Assembly: GCA_046726315.1 (NCBI GenBank)
Contig: JBKPAG010000012.1
Location: 1 to 64,000 of the forward strand
Reading direction: 5' to 3'
DNA length: 64,000 nucleotides
DNA from: JACVRX01 sp046726315
GTDB lineage: Bacteria > Actinomycetota > Actinomycetes > Jiangellales > Jiangellaceae
Every line of letters begins with the position of its first letter. Positions within the stretch are counted from its first letter, which is position 1. The notes under the pieces were generated by a model. The model saw nothing but the letters and a program-made list of their open reading frames with translations, did not search any database and was not told where the DNA came from. The position numbers were made by a program, and so were the translations under genes. This document shows positions 27,541-35,677 of the stretch, one piece after another.

Positions 27541-28481
27541 AGTGCGGCGATGATCTCGTCAGCAGCAGAATACGGGTCGCTCCGGCCGCTCAGCACCTGG
27601 TCGGCGAGGGCGTCGAGCCGAGTGTCGCCATGCAGATCGCCGAATCGGCGGCGCACGGCCGTGACGGCAAGCGCCTCGATCTCGTCACGGACCCGGCGGC
27701 GGCGGCGCCTATCGAGCTCGCCCGAGCGTTCCAGCCAGGCCCGGTGCTTGTCGACGGCCTCCATGACCTCGTCCAACCCCTCCCCCCGCACGGCCACGGT
27801 CTTGACGATCGGCTGCCGCCAGTCGCCGGGGCCGCGTTCGGCGAGCCGGATTGTGCCGCGCAAATCCCGCACCACCTGGTCCGCACCGTCGCGCTCGGCC
27901 TTGTTGACGACGAACACGTCGCCGACCTCGAGAATCCCGGCCTTCGCGGCCTGGATTCCATCACCCATGCCCGGGGCGAGCAGCACCAGTGTCGTATCGG
28001 CAAGCGCAGCGACCTCGACCTCGGACTGGCCCACCCCCACGGTCTCGATGATGACCACGTCGCAGCCCGCGGCATCGAGCACCCGCAGCGCCTGTGGTGT
28101 CGCCCAGGCCAGGCCGCCCAGGTGGCCACGGGTCGCCATCGATCGGATGTAGACCCCACGGTCGGTGGCGTGCTCCTGCATGCGAACCCGGTCGCCCAGC
28201 AGAGCGCCTCCGGTGAACGGTGACGAAGGGTCGACCGCCAGCACTCCGACCCGGAGATCCTCGGCCCGGAATGCCGAGACCAACGCGGATGTCATCGTCG
28301 ACTTGCCGACCCCGGGCGCCCCTGTGATCCCGAGGACGCCGGCGTGGCCGGTGTTTGGCGCGAGCAGGGACATGACCTCACGCAGCGCGGGAGAAGCGTC
28401 CTCCACCTGAGATATCAGCCGCGCGACGGCACGCGGGTCGCCGGCGCGTGCGCGCGATACCAGGTCGGGGATGGACGCCAC
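27537..28481 (-). CDS. meaB: MeaB-type GTPase chaperone of B12-dependent acyl-CoA mutase
   Basis: MeaB/ArgK GTPases load and protect adenosylcobalamin in methylmalonyl- or isobutyryl-CoA mutase. The 314-aa protein has Walker A GAPGVGKS at 54-61, the family motif VDPSSPFTGGALLGDR, a switch with ETVGVGQSEVEV, and NKAERDG in place of the usual NKxD. The start is a GTG at 28481, directly after the thiolase TGA, so the two are coupled. The icmA gene 5 kb away on the same strand is a likely client, since no other mutase gene is in the window. Confidence 0.93.
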   Translation of the reverse strand: MASIPDLVSRARAGDPRAVARLISQVEDASPALREVMSLLAPNTGHAGVLGITGAPGVGKSTMTSALVSAFRAEDLRVGVLAVDPSSPFTGGALLGDRVRMQEHATDRGVYIRSMATRGHLGGLAWATPQALRVLDAAGCDVVIIETVGVGQSEVEVAALADTTLVLLAPGMGDGIQAAKAGILEVGDVFVVNKAERDGADQVVRDLRGTIRLAERGPGDWRQPIVKTVAVRGEGLDEVMEAVDKHRAWLERSGELDRRRRRRVRDEIEALAVTAVRRRFGDLHGDTRLDALADQVLSGRSDPYSAADEIIAAL

Positions 28482-29666
28482 TCAGGACCGCGGCACCCGC
28501 AGGATCAGGGCGTCGCCCTGGCCCCCGCCACCACACAGGGCCGCGGCACCGGTGCCGCCACCACGCCGACGGAGCTCCAAGGCAACGTGCAGTACCAACC
28601 GGGCACCGGACATGCCGATCGGATGCCCTACCGCGATGGCGCCGCCGTTGACGTTCACTCGCTCTTCGTCGACGTCAAGTTCCCGGGTGCTCGCGATGCC
28701 GACGGCGGCGAACGCCTCGTTGATCTCGATGACGTCCAAGTCGGTCGGCTGGATGCCCTCCTTCGCGCACGCGGCCCGGATAGCGCCGGCCGGTTGGCTC
28801 TGTAGCGTCGAGTCCGGCCCCGCCACGACCCCATGGGCACCTATGTCGGCGAGCCACGTCAGCCCGAGTTCCTCGGCCTTCGATTTGCTCATGACGACGA
28901 CCGCACAGGCCCCGTCCGAGATCTGCGATGCCGACCCCGCCGTGATCGTGCCCTCTTTGCCGAAGGCCGGGCGCAGCTTCGACAGCGACTCGACCGTTGT
29001 GTCGGCTCGAATGCCCTCGTCTTCGGCGAACAGGACTGGATCTCCCCGGCGCTGCGGGATCTCGACGGGCACCACCTCGTCGTCGAAGATCCCATTCTTC
29101 CAACCCTCAGCGGCGCGTTGGTGGGAGCGAGCGCTGAACGCATCTTGCTCTTCCCGGGAGAGCTCGAGGCCGACCGAGTTACACGATTCGGTGAGCGCCC
29201 CCATTGCCTGGTCGGTGAAGATGTCCCACAGACCGTCGTAGGCCATGTGGTCCCGAACGGTCACATCGCCGTACTTGTACCCTTCCCTGGAGCCGATGAG
29301 CAGGTGCGGCGCATTGGTCATCGACTCCATGCCACCAGCGACGACGATTTCGAACTCGCCGGCCCGGATGAGCTGATCGGCGAGCGCGATCGCGTCGAGT
29401 CCCGACAAGCACACCTTGTTGATGGTCAATGCGGGCACAGTCATGGGGATACCGGCCCGAACGGCCGCCTGCCGGGCCGGGATCTGGCCGGCGCCGGCCT
29501 GCAGCACCTGACCCATGATCACGTAGTCCACTTGATCGGGCCGGATACCGGCCTTCTCCAGCCCTGCCCTGATCGCAATCCCACCAAGGTCGGTGCCGGA
29601 GAAGCCCGTCAACGATCCGAGCAACCGTCCGATCGGGGTACGGGCCCCGGCAACGATGACCGACAT
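28482..29666 (-). CDS. Acetyl-CoA C-acetyltransferase (thiolase)
   Basis: The 394-aa protein is a thiolase that condenses or cleaves acetoacetyl-CoA. Catalytic residues are C86 (NKVCLSGLDA), H348 (GHPIGMSGAR) and C378 (ALCGGGGQGD), all in place. The ATG at 29666 follows GGAGG; the longer open frame upstream overlaps the divergent adenosyltransferase. It is directly coupled to meaB (TGA then GTG). In Streptomyces the same trio (thiolase, MeaB, epimerase) lies beside filP/scy, as here. It probably feeds the branched-chain/propionate acyl-CoA network, but the physiological direction is not shown. Confidence 0.92.
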   Translation of the reverse strand: MSVIVAGARTPIGRLLGSLTGFSGTDLGGIAIRAGLEKAGIRPDQVDYVIMGQVLQAGAGQIPARQAAVRAGIPMTVPALTINKVCLSGLDAIALADQLIRAGEFEIVVAGGMESMTNAPHLLIGSREGYKYGDVTVRDHMAYDGLWDIFTDQAMGALTESCNSVGLELSREEQDAFSARSHQRAAEGWKNGIFDDEVVPVEIPQRRGDPVLFAEDEGIRADTTVESLSKLRPAFGKEGTITAGSASQISDGACAVVVMSKSKAEELGLTWLADIGAHGVVAGPDSTLQSQPAGAIRAACAKEGIQPTDLDVIEINEAFAAVGIASTRELDVDEERVNVNGGAIAVGHPIGMSGARLVLHVALELRRRGGGTGAAALCGGGGQGDALILRVPRS

Positions 29667-29723
29667 GACAACCTCCAAAGGACTCGTCATTGTCACGATA
29701 CGGGTGCATGCAAGAGTGGCCCA

Positions 29724-30260
29724 GTGAAGGTCTATACCCGCCGTGGCGACGACGGAACGACCGGGTTGCTGTACGGCGGCCGGGTGCCGAAGAACGCCCC
29801 GGCACCGATGGCGTACGGCTCGGTCGACGAGGCCCAGGCATTCATCGGACAGGCCCGTGCCCAAGCCAAAAACGGGGGTGAGCTGGATACCCTGCTCGTC
29901 GCCGTCGAACACGACTTGTGGGTGCTGATGGCCGAGCTCGCCACCAACCCCGAGCGTCGGAGCAAGGGAAAGCCGGGCCAGTCACTCGTGACGGCCGAGA
30001 TGGTGATGGCCCTGGAAGAGCGCATCGACGACGTCATGGGCCGCTTCGACCCGCCCACGGACTTCGTCGTACCCGGAGCCAACCCGGTTTGCGCGGCGCT
30101 GGACGTCGCCCGGACCGTCGTGCGCCGGGCCGAGCGGGAGGTGCTCTCGACGGCTGCCGAAGGGTCGCACGTGGTGCCCTATCTCAACCGCTGTTCCGAC
30201 CTGCTCTGGGCGCTTGCTCGCTGGCAGGAGGGCACGTCACTGCTCGCGAAGGACATCTGA
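29724..30260 (+). CDS. Cob(I)alamin adenosyltransferase (PduO/MMAB type)
   Basis: This enzyme transfers the adenosyl group of ATP to cobalamin, making the coenzyme that acyl-CoA mutases need. The GTG at 29724 gives 178 aa starting VKVYTRRGDDGTTGLLYGGR, the usual PduO N-terminus. The ATP-binding residues fall in GSVDEAQAFIG and in the conserved VVPGANPVCAALDVARTVVRRAER helix region. The reading frame is open much further upstream, but that stretch is antisense to the thiolase. It diverges from the thiolase (57 bp) and overlaps the epimerase 3' end by 24 bp, tail to tail. Confidence 0.92.
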   Translation: MKVYTRRGDDGTTGLLYGGRVPKNAPAPMAYGSVDEAQAFIGQARAQAKNGGELDTLLVAVEHDLWVLMAELATNPERRSKGKPGQSLVTAEMVMALEERIDDVMGRFDPPTDFVVPGANPVCAALDVARTVVRRAEREVLSTAAEGSHVVPYLNRCSDLLWALARWQEGTSLLAKDI

Positions 30261-30683
30261 CCGGGGTGGCTCGATCAGTTCGATCAGCACGCCGCCTGCG
30301 TCCTTCGGGTGAATGAAGTTGACGCGGGCGCCAGCTGTGCCGCGCCGGGGAGCCTGGTACAGCGGCTCAATACCACGCTCTTGGAGGGTCCGGGTCACCG
30401 CGTCGATGTCTTCGACGCGGTAGGCAAGTTGCTGGATTCCTGGCCCGAACCGGTCGAGGAACCGTCCGATCGTCGTGTCGGAGTGCAAAGGGGCGAGCAG
30501 CTGGACTTCGGCGCCGGACGGTTCGTCGCCAACCCTGAGCATCGCCTCGCGAACTCCCATCTCCTCGTTGACCTCCTCATGGACGACCTGCATACCGAAC
30601 GTGCGGGCGTACCACACAATCGCCTCGTCGAGATCCGCGACGGCGATGCCGACATGATCGATGGCAGAGAACAGTCCGGTCAT
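30237..30683 (-). CDS. mce: Methylmalonyl-CoA epimerase
   Basis: The 148-aa protein is a vicinal-oxygen-chelate fold epimerase that interconverts the 2R and 2S forms of methylmalonyl-CoA. The metal ligands are expected at H10 (AIDHVGIAV), the His/Gln in GPGIQQLAYRV and the Glu in LIELIEP. The ATG at 30683 fits the family start; upstream codons belong to an Arg/Ser-rich extension. It supports, with MeaB and the adenosyltransferase, that the organism runs B12-dependent acyl-CoA rearrangements, although a full methylmalonyl-CoA mutase is not in the window. Confidence 0.93.
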   Translation of the reverse strand: MTGLFSAIDHVGIAVADLDEAIVWYARTFGMQVVHEEVNEEMGVREAMLRVGDEPSGAEVQLLAPLHSDTTIGRFLDRFGPGIQQLAYRVEDIDAVTRTLQERGIEPLYQAPRRGTAGARVNFIHPKDAGGVLIELIEPPRSDVLREQ

Positions 30684-30884
30684 GCCGGTCAGGCTAGAGC
30701 GGCCGAGCCAATCCGGTGAGACCGGTCCACACCACCGGGATGACCGGAGTACGCTGCGTACCGCCTTTAGTGCTCGGTGTCCGGGACGGGGAGACACGAG
30801 CGGTACGGCACGAGGCAGTCACAAGGTCCACAACGTTGTGCCGACTCCCGTCAGTGGGGGTCGACACCCCCGACGAGGGAGATC

Positions 30885-32174
30885 ATGGACAAGGCACGGG
30901 ACACACTGACGGTACGGGAATTGCCCGAGAACGGGCTGTCCATCTTCGACGGGTCGCCCACCGGTGGATTCACGACGGTGGTGCGTGGTTTCGACCGCGT
31001 CCAGGTCGAGCAGCATGTCCGCCAGCTCGAGGCTGCGCTGAACCAGCAACGCGCCAGAACGCAAGAGTTGGACAAACAAATCGTCCGGCTGCGCCAGGAA
31101 CTCGCGCAGGCCACGACCTCGCTGAGGGAGGTCGAGCAGCCCTCGTACTCGGGGTTGGGCGCACGGATCGAGCACCTGCTCCGGCTGGCCGAGGAGCAGG
31201 CGTCCGAGGTGGTCGGTCAAGCAGAGGCCGAGGCCACTGAGATGCGATCGGTGGCCAGCGTCGATGCCGCCGAAATGCGCGCCACCGCAGAGCACGACGC
31301 CCAGGAGGCGCGATCCTCGGCGAAGCGCCAGGCCGACGAGCAGATCGACATCGCGCGGGCCGAAGCGGAGGAGGCCAGGTCGGCAGCCCGGCGAGAGGCC
31401 GCCAACCTTGTCGAGGCCGCCCAGCGCGAGGCCGCCAAGGTGCGCGCTGCCATCGAGCACGACGCTGCCGAGAAGCGAGCCACGGCCGAACGCGACTTGA
31501 CCAGGTTCCGCACCGCGGCCGAGCGTGAAGTCACCGACATGCGAGCCACCGCCCGGCGCGAGGTCGAGGAGTTGCGTGGCAACGCCAAGCGTGACATCGA
31601 GCAGATGCGAGCCGAGGCCGAGGCGCGCCTGGATGAGGTCAGAACGCGGGCCGACAAGGAGCTGACCGAGCTCGAGCTTGCCCTGGCGGGCAAACGCGAA
31701 CAGGCCGAGCGCGAGGACTCCGAACGCCACGAGGTCGCGGTCGCCAAGACCCACAAGCTCGTGACCGAGGCCGAGGCGCGGGCCGCCGACGCCGACAACC
31801 GTGCCAAGGCCGCTCACGACCGCGCGGAGCAGGTCCGCCGGGAGGCTGACGAGCAGGCCAAGGCGCTGGTGTCAGGCGCTCGCCGCAACGCCAACCAGCT
31901 CGTCGGCGAGGCCAAGGCCCATGCCGACACGATGCTCGGCGAGGCGAAGTCGGAGGCGAATCGGAGCCTGACGGTAGCTCGGCGTGAGGTGGCCGACCTC
32001 ACTCGTCAGCGCGACGCGATTACCGGTCACCTCACCCAGCTGCGCAACCTACTCGGCGCGATGAGCCTTCCCGGCGCCGAAGGCAACGGGCCGCCGCCTG
32101 CCGTCGAGACTGGGCACGCCGACGACGACGTCATCGACGGCGAGGTCGTGGAGGACTCGGCTGCGGAGAAATGA
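30885..32174 (+). CDS. DivIVA-like coiled-coil cytoskeletal protein (FilP/Scy-like)
   Basis: The ATG at 30885 follows GAGGGAG. The 429-aa protein has an N-terminal DivIVA-like piece (about 25-60, VVRGFDRVQVEQHVRQLEAA). After it comes a very long coiled coil (about 60-385) with runs of Ala, Glu and Arg in heptad register (repeats such as EAEEARSAARREAANLVEAA). The tail is acidic and disordered. Gene order (epimerase, coiled coil, small zinc protein) matches the Streptomyces filP/scy locus as I recall it. Those proteins act in polar growth by forming filaments with DivIVA. The name is inferred from coiled-coil character and order. Confidence 0.85.
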   Translation: MDKARDTLTVRELPENGLSIFDGSPTGGFTTVVRGFDRVQVEQHVRQLEAALNQQRARTQELDKQIVRLRQELAQATTSLREVEQPSYSGLGARIEHLLRLAEEQASEVVGQAEAEATEMRSVASVDAAEMRATAEHDAQEARSSAKRQADEQIDIARAEAEEARSAARREAANLVEAAQREAAKVRAAIEHDAAEKRATAERDLTRFRTAAEREVTDMRATARREVEELRGNAKRDIEQMRAEAEARLDEVRTRADKELTELELALAGKREQAEREDSERHEVAVAKTHKLVTEAEARAADADNRAKAAHDRAEQVRREADEQAKALVSGARRNANQLVGEAKAHADTMLGEAKSEANRSLTVARREVADLTRQRDAITGHLTQLRNLLGAMSLPGAEGNGPPPAVETGHADDDVIDGEVVEDSAAEK

Positions 32175-32177
32175 GGG

Positions 32178-32450
32178 TCACGGCCTGCGTCGGTCCCGGG
32201 CCCGCCAGCAGCTGGTGTGCCAATGCCTGCGCTCGGCCGCTCCGCCGCCGGACAACGTCATACCGTCGACCGGCCACGCCACAACGTGTGGCGTCACGGG
32301 AGAGATCAGTTGGTCGCAGCCGGGGCACCGGTACGGCTTGGTGGAGGAACTGCCGGTGAGCCTGCGTACCACCCAATCGCCGTCCGGCCACGACTCGACC
32401 TGCTCGTGGCCGCCGCTCGGCGGACGACGAGCGGCTCGGCGGCGGGACAT
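32178..32450 (-). CDS. Small zinc-ribbon protein of the FilP neighbourhood
   Basis: The 90-aa protein has a basic disordered N-terminus and a compact metal site, YRCPGCDQLI, followed by PHVVAWP and RRHWHTSCW. Together these give Cys/His ligands for one zinc ion. Similar proteins, often labelled ATP/GTP-binding without evidence, sit next to filP in Streptomyces. The ATG at 32450 is 36 bp from the divergent FmdB-like gene. It converges on the coiled-coil gene with 3 bp between stops. Function unknown. Confidence 0.75.
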   Translation of the reverse strand: MSRRRAARRPPSGGHEQVESWPDGDWVVRRLTGSSSTKPYRCPGCDQLISPVTPHVVAWPVDGMTLSGGGAAERRHWHTSCWRARDRRRP

Positions 32451-32486
32451 GCGCACATTGTCGCAGCGGCCACATATCCTGTTGCC

Positions 32487-32699
32487 ATGCCGAGGTACGA
32501 CTTCCGGTGCCGTGCATGCGGCGCGACCTTCGAGGTTTCGCGGCCGATGGCCGACGCGCGTGAGCCGGCTCGCTGTCCGCAGGGGCACGACGACACCGTG
32601 AAGCTGCTTTCTACCGTCGCGGTCACCGGGCGGGCCGTCGGCGTTTCGGAACGGCCCTCGGTCGGTGGCTGTTGCGGCGGGGCGTGCGGCTGCGGCTGA
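32487..32699 (+). CDS. FmdB family zinc-ribbon protein
   Basis: The 70-aa protein starts MPRYDFRCRACGATFEV, the defining motif of the FmdB/CxxC-CxxC-SSSS zinc-ribbon family. A second metal pair is in RCPQGHD, and a Cys/Gly-rich tail (CCGGACGCG) follows. The family is about 60-110 aa. Its role is uncertain; one member was proposed to regulate formamidase genes. The stop lies 2 bp from the convergent GNAT gene. Confidence 0.85.
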   Translation: MPRYDFRCRACGATFEVSRPMADAREPARCPQGHDDTVKLLSTVAVTGRAVGVSERPSVGGCCGGACGCG

Positions 32700-32701
32700 C
32701 A

Positions 32702-33328
32702 TCAGGCCCGAGCCGGGCGCACCAGATGTACGGCCCCAAGGGGGCTGAACCCGGCGGCAAGGAAGGCCCGGAGACTCGCCGCGTTCCCGGGTGCCATCGC
32801 CCCTATCACCGGTTCGCCGGACGGCAACAAGCCCAGCGCATCGACCAAAAGGCCCCGGCCCACTCCGCGGTTTCTCATCGACTCGGCAACCTCGACCCCG
32901 ATCTCGGCCAGTCCGCCGATGCCGGTCGCGACCGTCACAACACCGCGCTGGTCAGCGTGCACCACCACGTCACCTCGAACTTGTCGGGCATGTCGGGCCC
33001 GTCGGTGCCCGGCGAGATCGTCTCGGCGCGGCGGCCCTCCTGCACCCGTCCCAATTGCACCGACCAACACGTCCAGACTGTCCAGCCAGCCGCCGGGCCC
33101 GGCGAGCCAACCGACGAAACCGGGGCCGAGCGCGCTGCCGAACCCATCTACACCACGGCCGAGGACCTGGTCCACAGGCAGCTCGGTCGCCACATACACG
33201 CGCCCCGTCAACGCCACGACCCCCTCGACCCCGGACCGCCACGGACCGAACACCTCGACCGTGCCGTCCGGCTCGGGAAACTCACCTCGGGTTGCCGCAG
33301 CCAGGATCAGCCCGACCGAGTGCGTCAT
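32702..33328 (-). CDS. GNAT family N-acetyltransferase-like protein
   Basis: The 208-aa protein shows GNAT motif A in its C-terminal half (GVEVAESMRNRGVGRGLLVDAL, the R-x-x-G-x-G acyl-CoA loop) and motif B (PGNAASLRAFLAAGF). The N-terminal half (1-110) is not recognisable and is Gly-rich. The ATG at 33328 overlaps the dehydrogenase stop (ATGA), so they are translationally coupled. The substrate is unknown. Confidence 0.72.
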   Translation of the reverse strand: MTHSVGLILAAATRGEFPEPDGTVEVFGPWRSGVEGVVALTGRVYVATELPVDQVLGRGVDGFGSALGPGFVGWLAGPGGWLDSLDVLVGAIGTGAGGPPRRDDLAGHRRARHARQVRGDVVVHADQRGVVTVATGIGGLAEIGVEVAESMRNRGVGRGLLVDALGLLPSGEPVIGAMAPGNAASLRAFLAAGFSPLGAVHLVRPARA

Positions 33329-34983
33329 AAGTGCGCGCGGAACCCGCGGCCGGTCTTGCGGCCCAGGTAACCAGCGGTGACCAGCTGCTCGAGCAGCGGT
33401 GCCGGGGCGAATCCCGGCTCACGGAACTCGAGATAGAGGGCGCGTTGGATCGCCCATGCAACGTCCAGGCCAACCTCGTCGAGCACCTCGAACGGCCCCA
33501 TCGGCAACCGGCACCCCAGCTTCATCGCGGTGTCGATGTCGTCGGCGCTGGCGTAGTTGTCCTGCAGCATCTTGACCGCGTCGTTGAGGTACGGGAACAG
33601 CAACGCGTTGACGATGAACCCGGCTCGGTCGCCGCAGAGCACAGAATGCATGCCGGCCCGGCGGCAGACGTCCTGCACGGTGGCGACGACGTTGGCGGCG
33701 GTGGACACCGTCCGGACAACCTCGACGAGCGACGTGGTCGGGGCCGGATCGAAGACGTGCATGCCCACGACGTCGGCGGGCCTCGACGTCGCCGCTGCGC
33801 ACTCGATGACCGGGACGGTCGATGTCGCGGTCGCGAGGATCGCCCCAGGTTTGCAGATCTCGTCCAGCCCGGCGAAGAGCGCCTGCTTGGCGGGAACCTC
33901 CTCGGTCACGTCGTCGACGACGAGGTCGACCGAAGCGAGCTCGTCCAGTGCGCCGTCGCGCTCGACAGTCTTGACCTGGAAGTCAGCCGCTGCGAGTTCG
34001 GCGGCTATGCGTGTCGCTGAGGGGCCGGATCCGACGACGCCAATAGCACGAACGGCGCGGACCGGTGCATCCGGATGCCCGTCCGACGGCGTTCGATCGT
34101 CGTCCTCTACCACCGGCGAGCCCGGCGCCTGGTAGGTGTAGAAGCCGCGCCCGGTCTTGCGGCCGCGCATGCCGGCGGTGACCATCTGCCGCAGCACCGG
34201 TGCGGGCGCGTGTAAGCGCTCGCGGCCCTGCCGATACATCGTGTCCAGGATCTCGTAGGCCGTGTCAAGACCGATCAAATCGAGCAGCGCGAGCGGCCCC
34301 ATCGGGTAGCCGCAGCCGAGCCGGATCGCGTCGTCGATGTCCTCGCGGGTCGCGTAACGCGCGTCGTACATCGCCGCTGCGTGGTTGAGGTATCCGAACA
34401 GCAGCGTATTGGCGATGAACCCGGCTCGATCGGCACACTCGACCGGCGCCTTGCCCAGGCGGCGCGCCAGCGCAGTCACATCGTCGACGACAGCTGGCTC
34501 GGTGACGACGGTGCGGACGACCTCGACGAAGTCCTGGATCGGCGCCGGGTTGAAAAAGTGCATGCCGACGACCCGGCGAGGCCGCTCGGTCGCGACGCTG
34601 ATCTCGGTGACCGACAGCGACGACGTGTTCGTCGCCAGGATCGCGTCCGGCCCGACGATCTTGTCCAACCGGGTGAACATCTCCCGCTTGAGGTCAAGAT
34701 GCTCGGGAACGGCCTCGACCACGAGCTCGCACGGTTCGAGCCCGTTCAGATCCGTCGTGAAGGTGATGCTGTCGAGAAGGCGCGATTGCTCGGCCGCGGT
34801 GAGCTTGCCGCGGCGCACCGCACGCTCGGTCGAGTCCTCCAGATGACTGCGGCCCCGATCGAGCGCCTCCTGGTCACGTTCGACGGCGACGACCGTCAGC
34901 CCGCTACGCGCGAAGACCTCGGCGATGCCCGCACCCATCGTGCCCAAGCCGACGACACCGACAGTCGAGAACTCGCGAGCCAT
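33325..34983 (-). CDS. 3-hydroxyacyl-CoA (3-hydroxybutyryl-CoA) dehydrogenase, tandem-duplicated
   Basis: The 552-aa protein contains two head-to-tail 3-hydroxyacyl-CoA dehydrogenase units. The first keeps the NAD motif GLGTMGAGIAEVF and HFFNPAP; its C-terminal domain holds GRGFYTYQ. The second has a worn Rossmann motif (GSGPSATRIAAEL) and HVFDPAP, then its own C-terminal domain ending GRGFRAHL. One half is probably the active site and the other structural, as in other actinomycete forms of about 590 aa. The ATG at 34983 is chosen by homology. It follows nucS by 23 bp and overlaps the GNAT gene. Confidence 0.88.
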   Translation of the reverse strand: MAREFSTVGVVGLGTMGAGIAEVFARSGLTVVAVERDQEALDRGRSHLEDSTERAVRRGKLTAAEQSRLLDSITFTTDLNGLEPCELVVEAVPEHLDLKREMFTRLDKIVGPDAILATNTSSLSVTEISVATERPRRVVGMHFFNPAPIQDFVEVVRTVVTEPAVVDDVTALARRLGKAPVECADRAGFIANTLLFGYLNHAAAMYDARYATREDIDDAIRLGCGYPMGPLALLDLIGLDTAYEILDTMYRQGRERLHAPAPVLRQMVTAGMRGRKTGRGFYTYQAPGSPVVEDDDRTPSDGHPDAPVRAVRAIGVVGSGPSATRIAAELAAADFQVKTVERDGALDELASVDLVVDDVTEEVPAKQALFAGLDEICKPGAILATATSTVPVIECAAATSRPADVVGMHVFDPAPTTSLVEVVRTVSTAANVVATVQDVCRRAGMHSVLCGDRAGFIVNALLFPYLNDAVKMLQDNYASADDIDTAMKLGCRLPMGPFEVLDEVGLDVAWAIQRALYLEFREPGFAPAPLLEQLVTAGYLGRKTGRGFRAHL

Positions 34984-35006
34984 GCCGCGAAGTCTTCCAT
35001 GCGCGG

Positions 35007-35666
35007 TCAGAACAGCCGGGCGGCTGGGTCGTCGAGGCCGCGCAGCGCGTCGTAGTCGAGGGTCAGACAACTGATTCCGCGGTCGGATGCAAGCGTGCGC
35101 GCTTGCGGCCTGATTTCCTGGGCGGCGAACAGCCCGCGAACCGGCGCGAGCAACGGATCGCGGTTGAGCAAGTCGAGGTAACGGGTGAGCTGTTCGACTC
35201 CGTCGATCTCACCGCGCCGTTTGACCTCGACGGCGACCGTCGCACCGCTCTCGTCGCGGCAGAGCAGGTCGACCGGACCGATCGCGGTCGGGTATTCGCG
35301 CCGCACCAGACGCCAGCCGGCTCCGAGTGTTTGGACGTGGTCTGCCAGCAGCTGCTGGAGATGCGCCTCCACCCCGTCCTTCACCAGACCTGGATCGGTG
35401 CCGAGGTGGTGTGAGCTGTCGTGCAGCACCTCGTCGAGGGTGATCACCAACCGCTCACCGGCCGGGTTCGCAACCGTCCAGAAACCGTCGGCCTCCTCCA
35501 ACCGGCACGGTGGGCTCATCCAGTTCAGCGGCTTGTAGGCGCGGTCGTCGGCATGAATCGAGACTGATCCGTCCGCCTTGACCAGGATCAGCCGGATCGC
35601 CATCGGCAGGTGCGCCGTCAGCCGCCCCACGTAGTCGACCTGGCAACGCGCGATGACGAGACGCAC
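35007..35666 (-). CDS. nucS: Mismatch-specific endonuclease NucS/EndoMS
   Basis: NucS cuts both strands at G-T and other mismatches and provides MutS/MutL-independent mismatch repair in actinomycetes. The 219-aa protein starts VRLVIARCQVDYVGRLTAHL, the conserved N-terminal domain. It carries the nuclease core in its C-terminal half, with GPVDLLCRDESG and the E-x-K catalytic motif in AVEVKRRGEID. M. tuberculosis NucS is about 226 aa. The GTG at 35666 is the only start that fits. It lies 11 bp downstream of dnaE2 on the same strand. Confidence 0.93.
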   Translation of the reverse strand: MRLVIARCQVDYVGRLTAHLPMAIRLILVKADGSVSIHADDRAYKPLNWMSPPCRLEEADGFWTVANPAGERLVITLDEVLHDSSHHLGTDPGLVKDGVEAHLQQLLADHVQTLGAGWRLVRREYPTAIGPVDLLCRDESGATVAVEVKRRGEIDGVEQLTRYLDLLNRDPLLAPVRGLFAAQEIRPQARTLASDRGISCLTLDYDALRGLDDPAARLF

Positions 35667-35677
35667 GCGCAGCGAGG

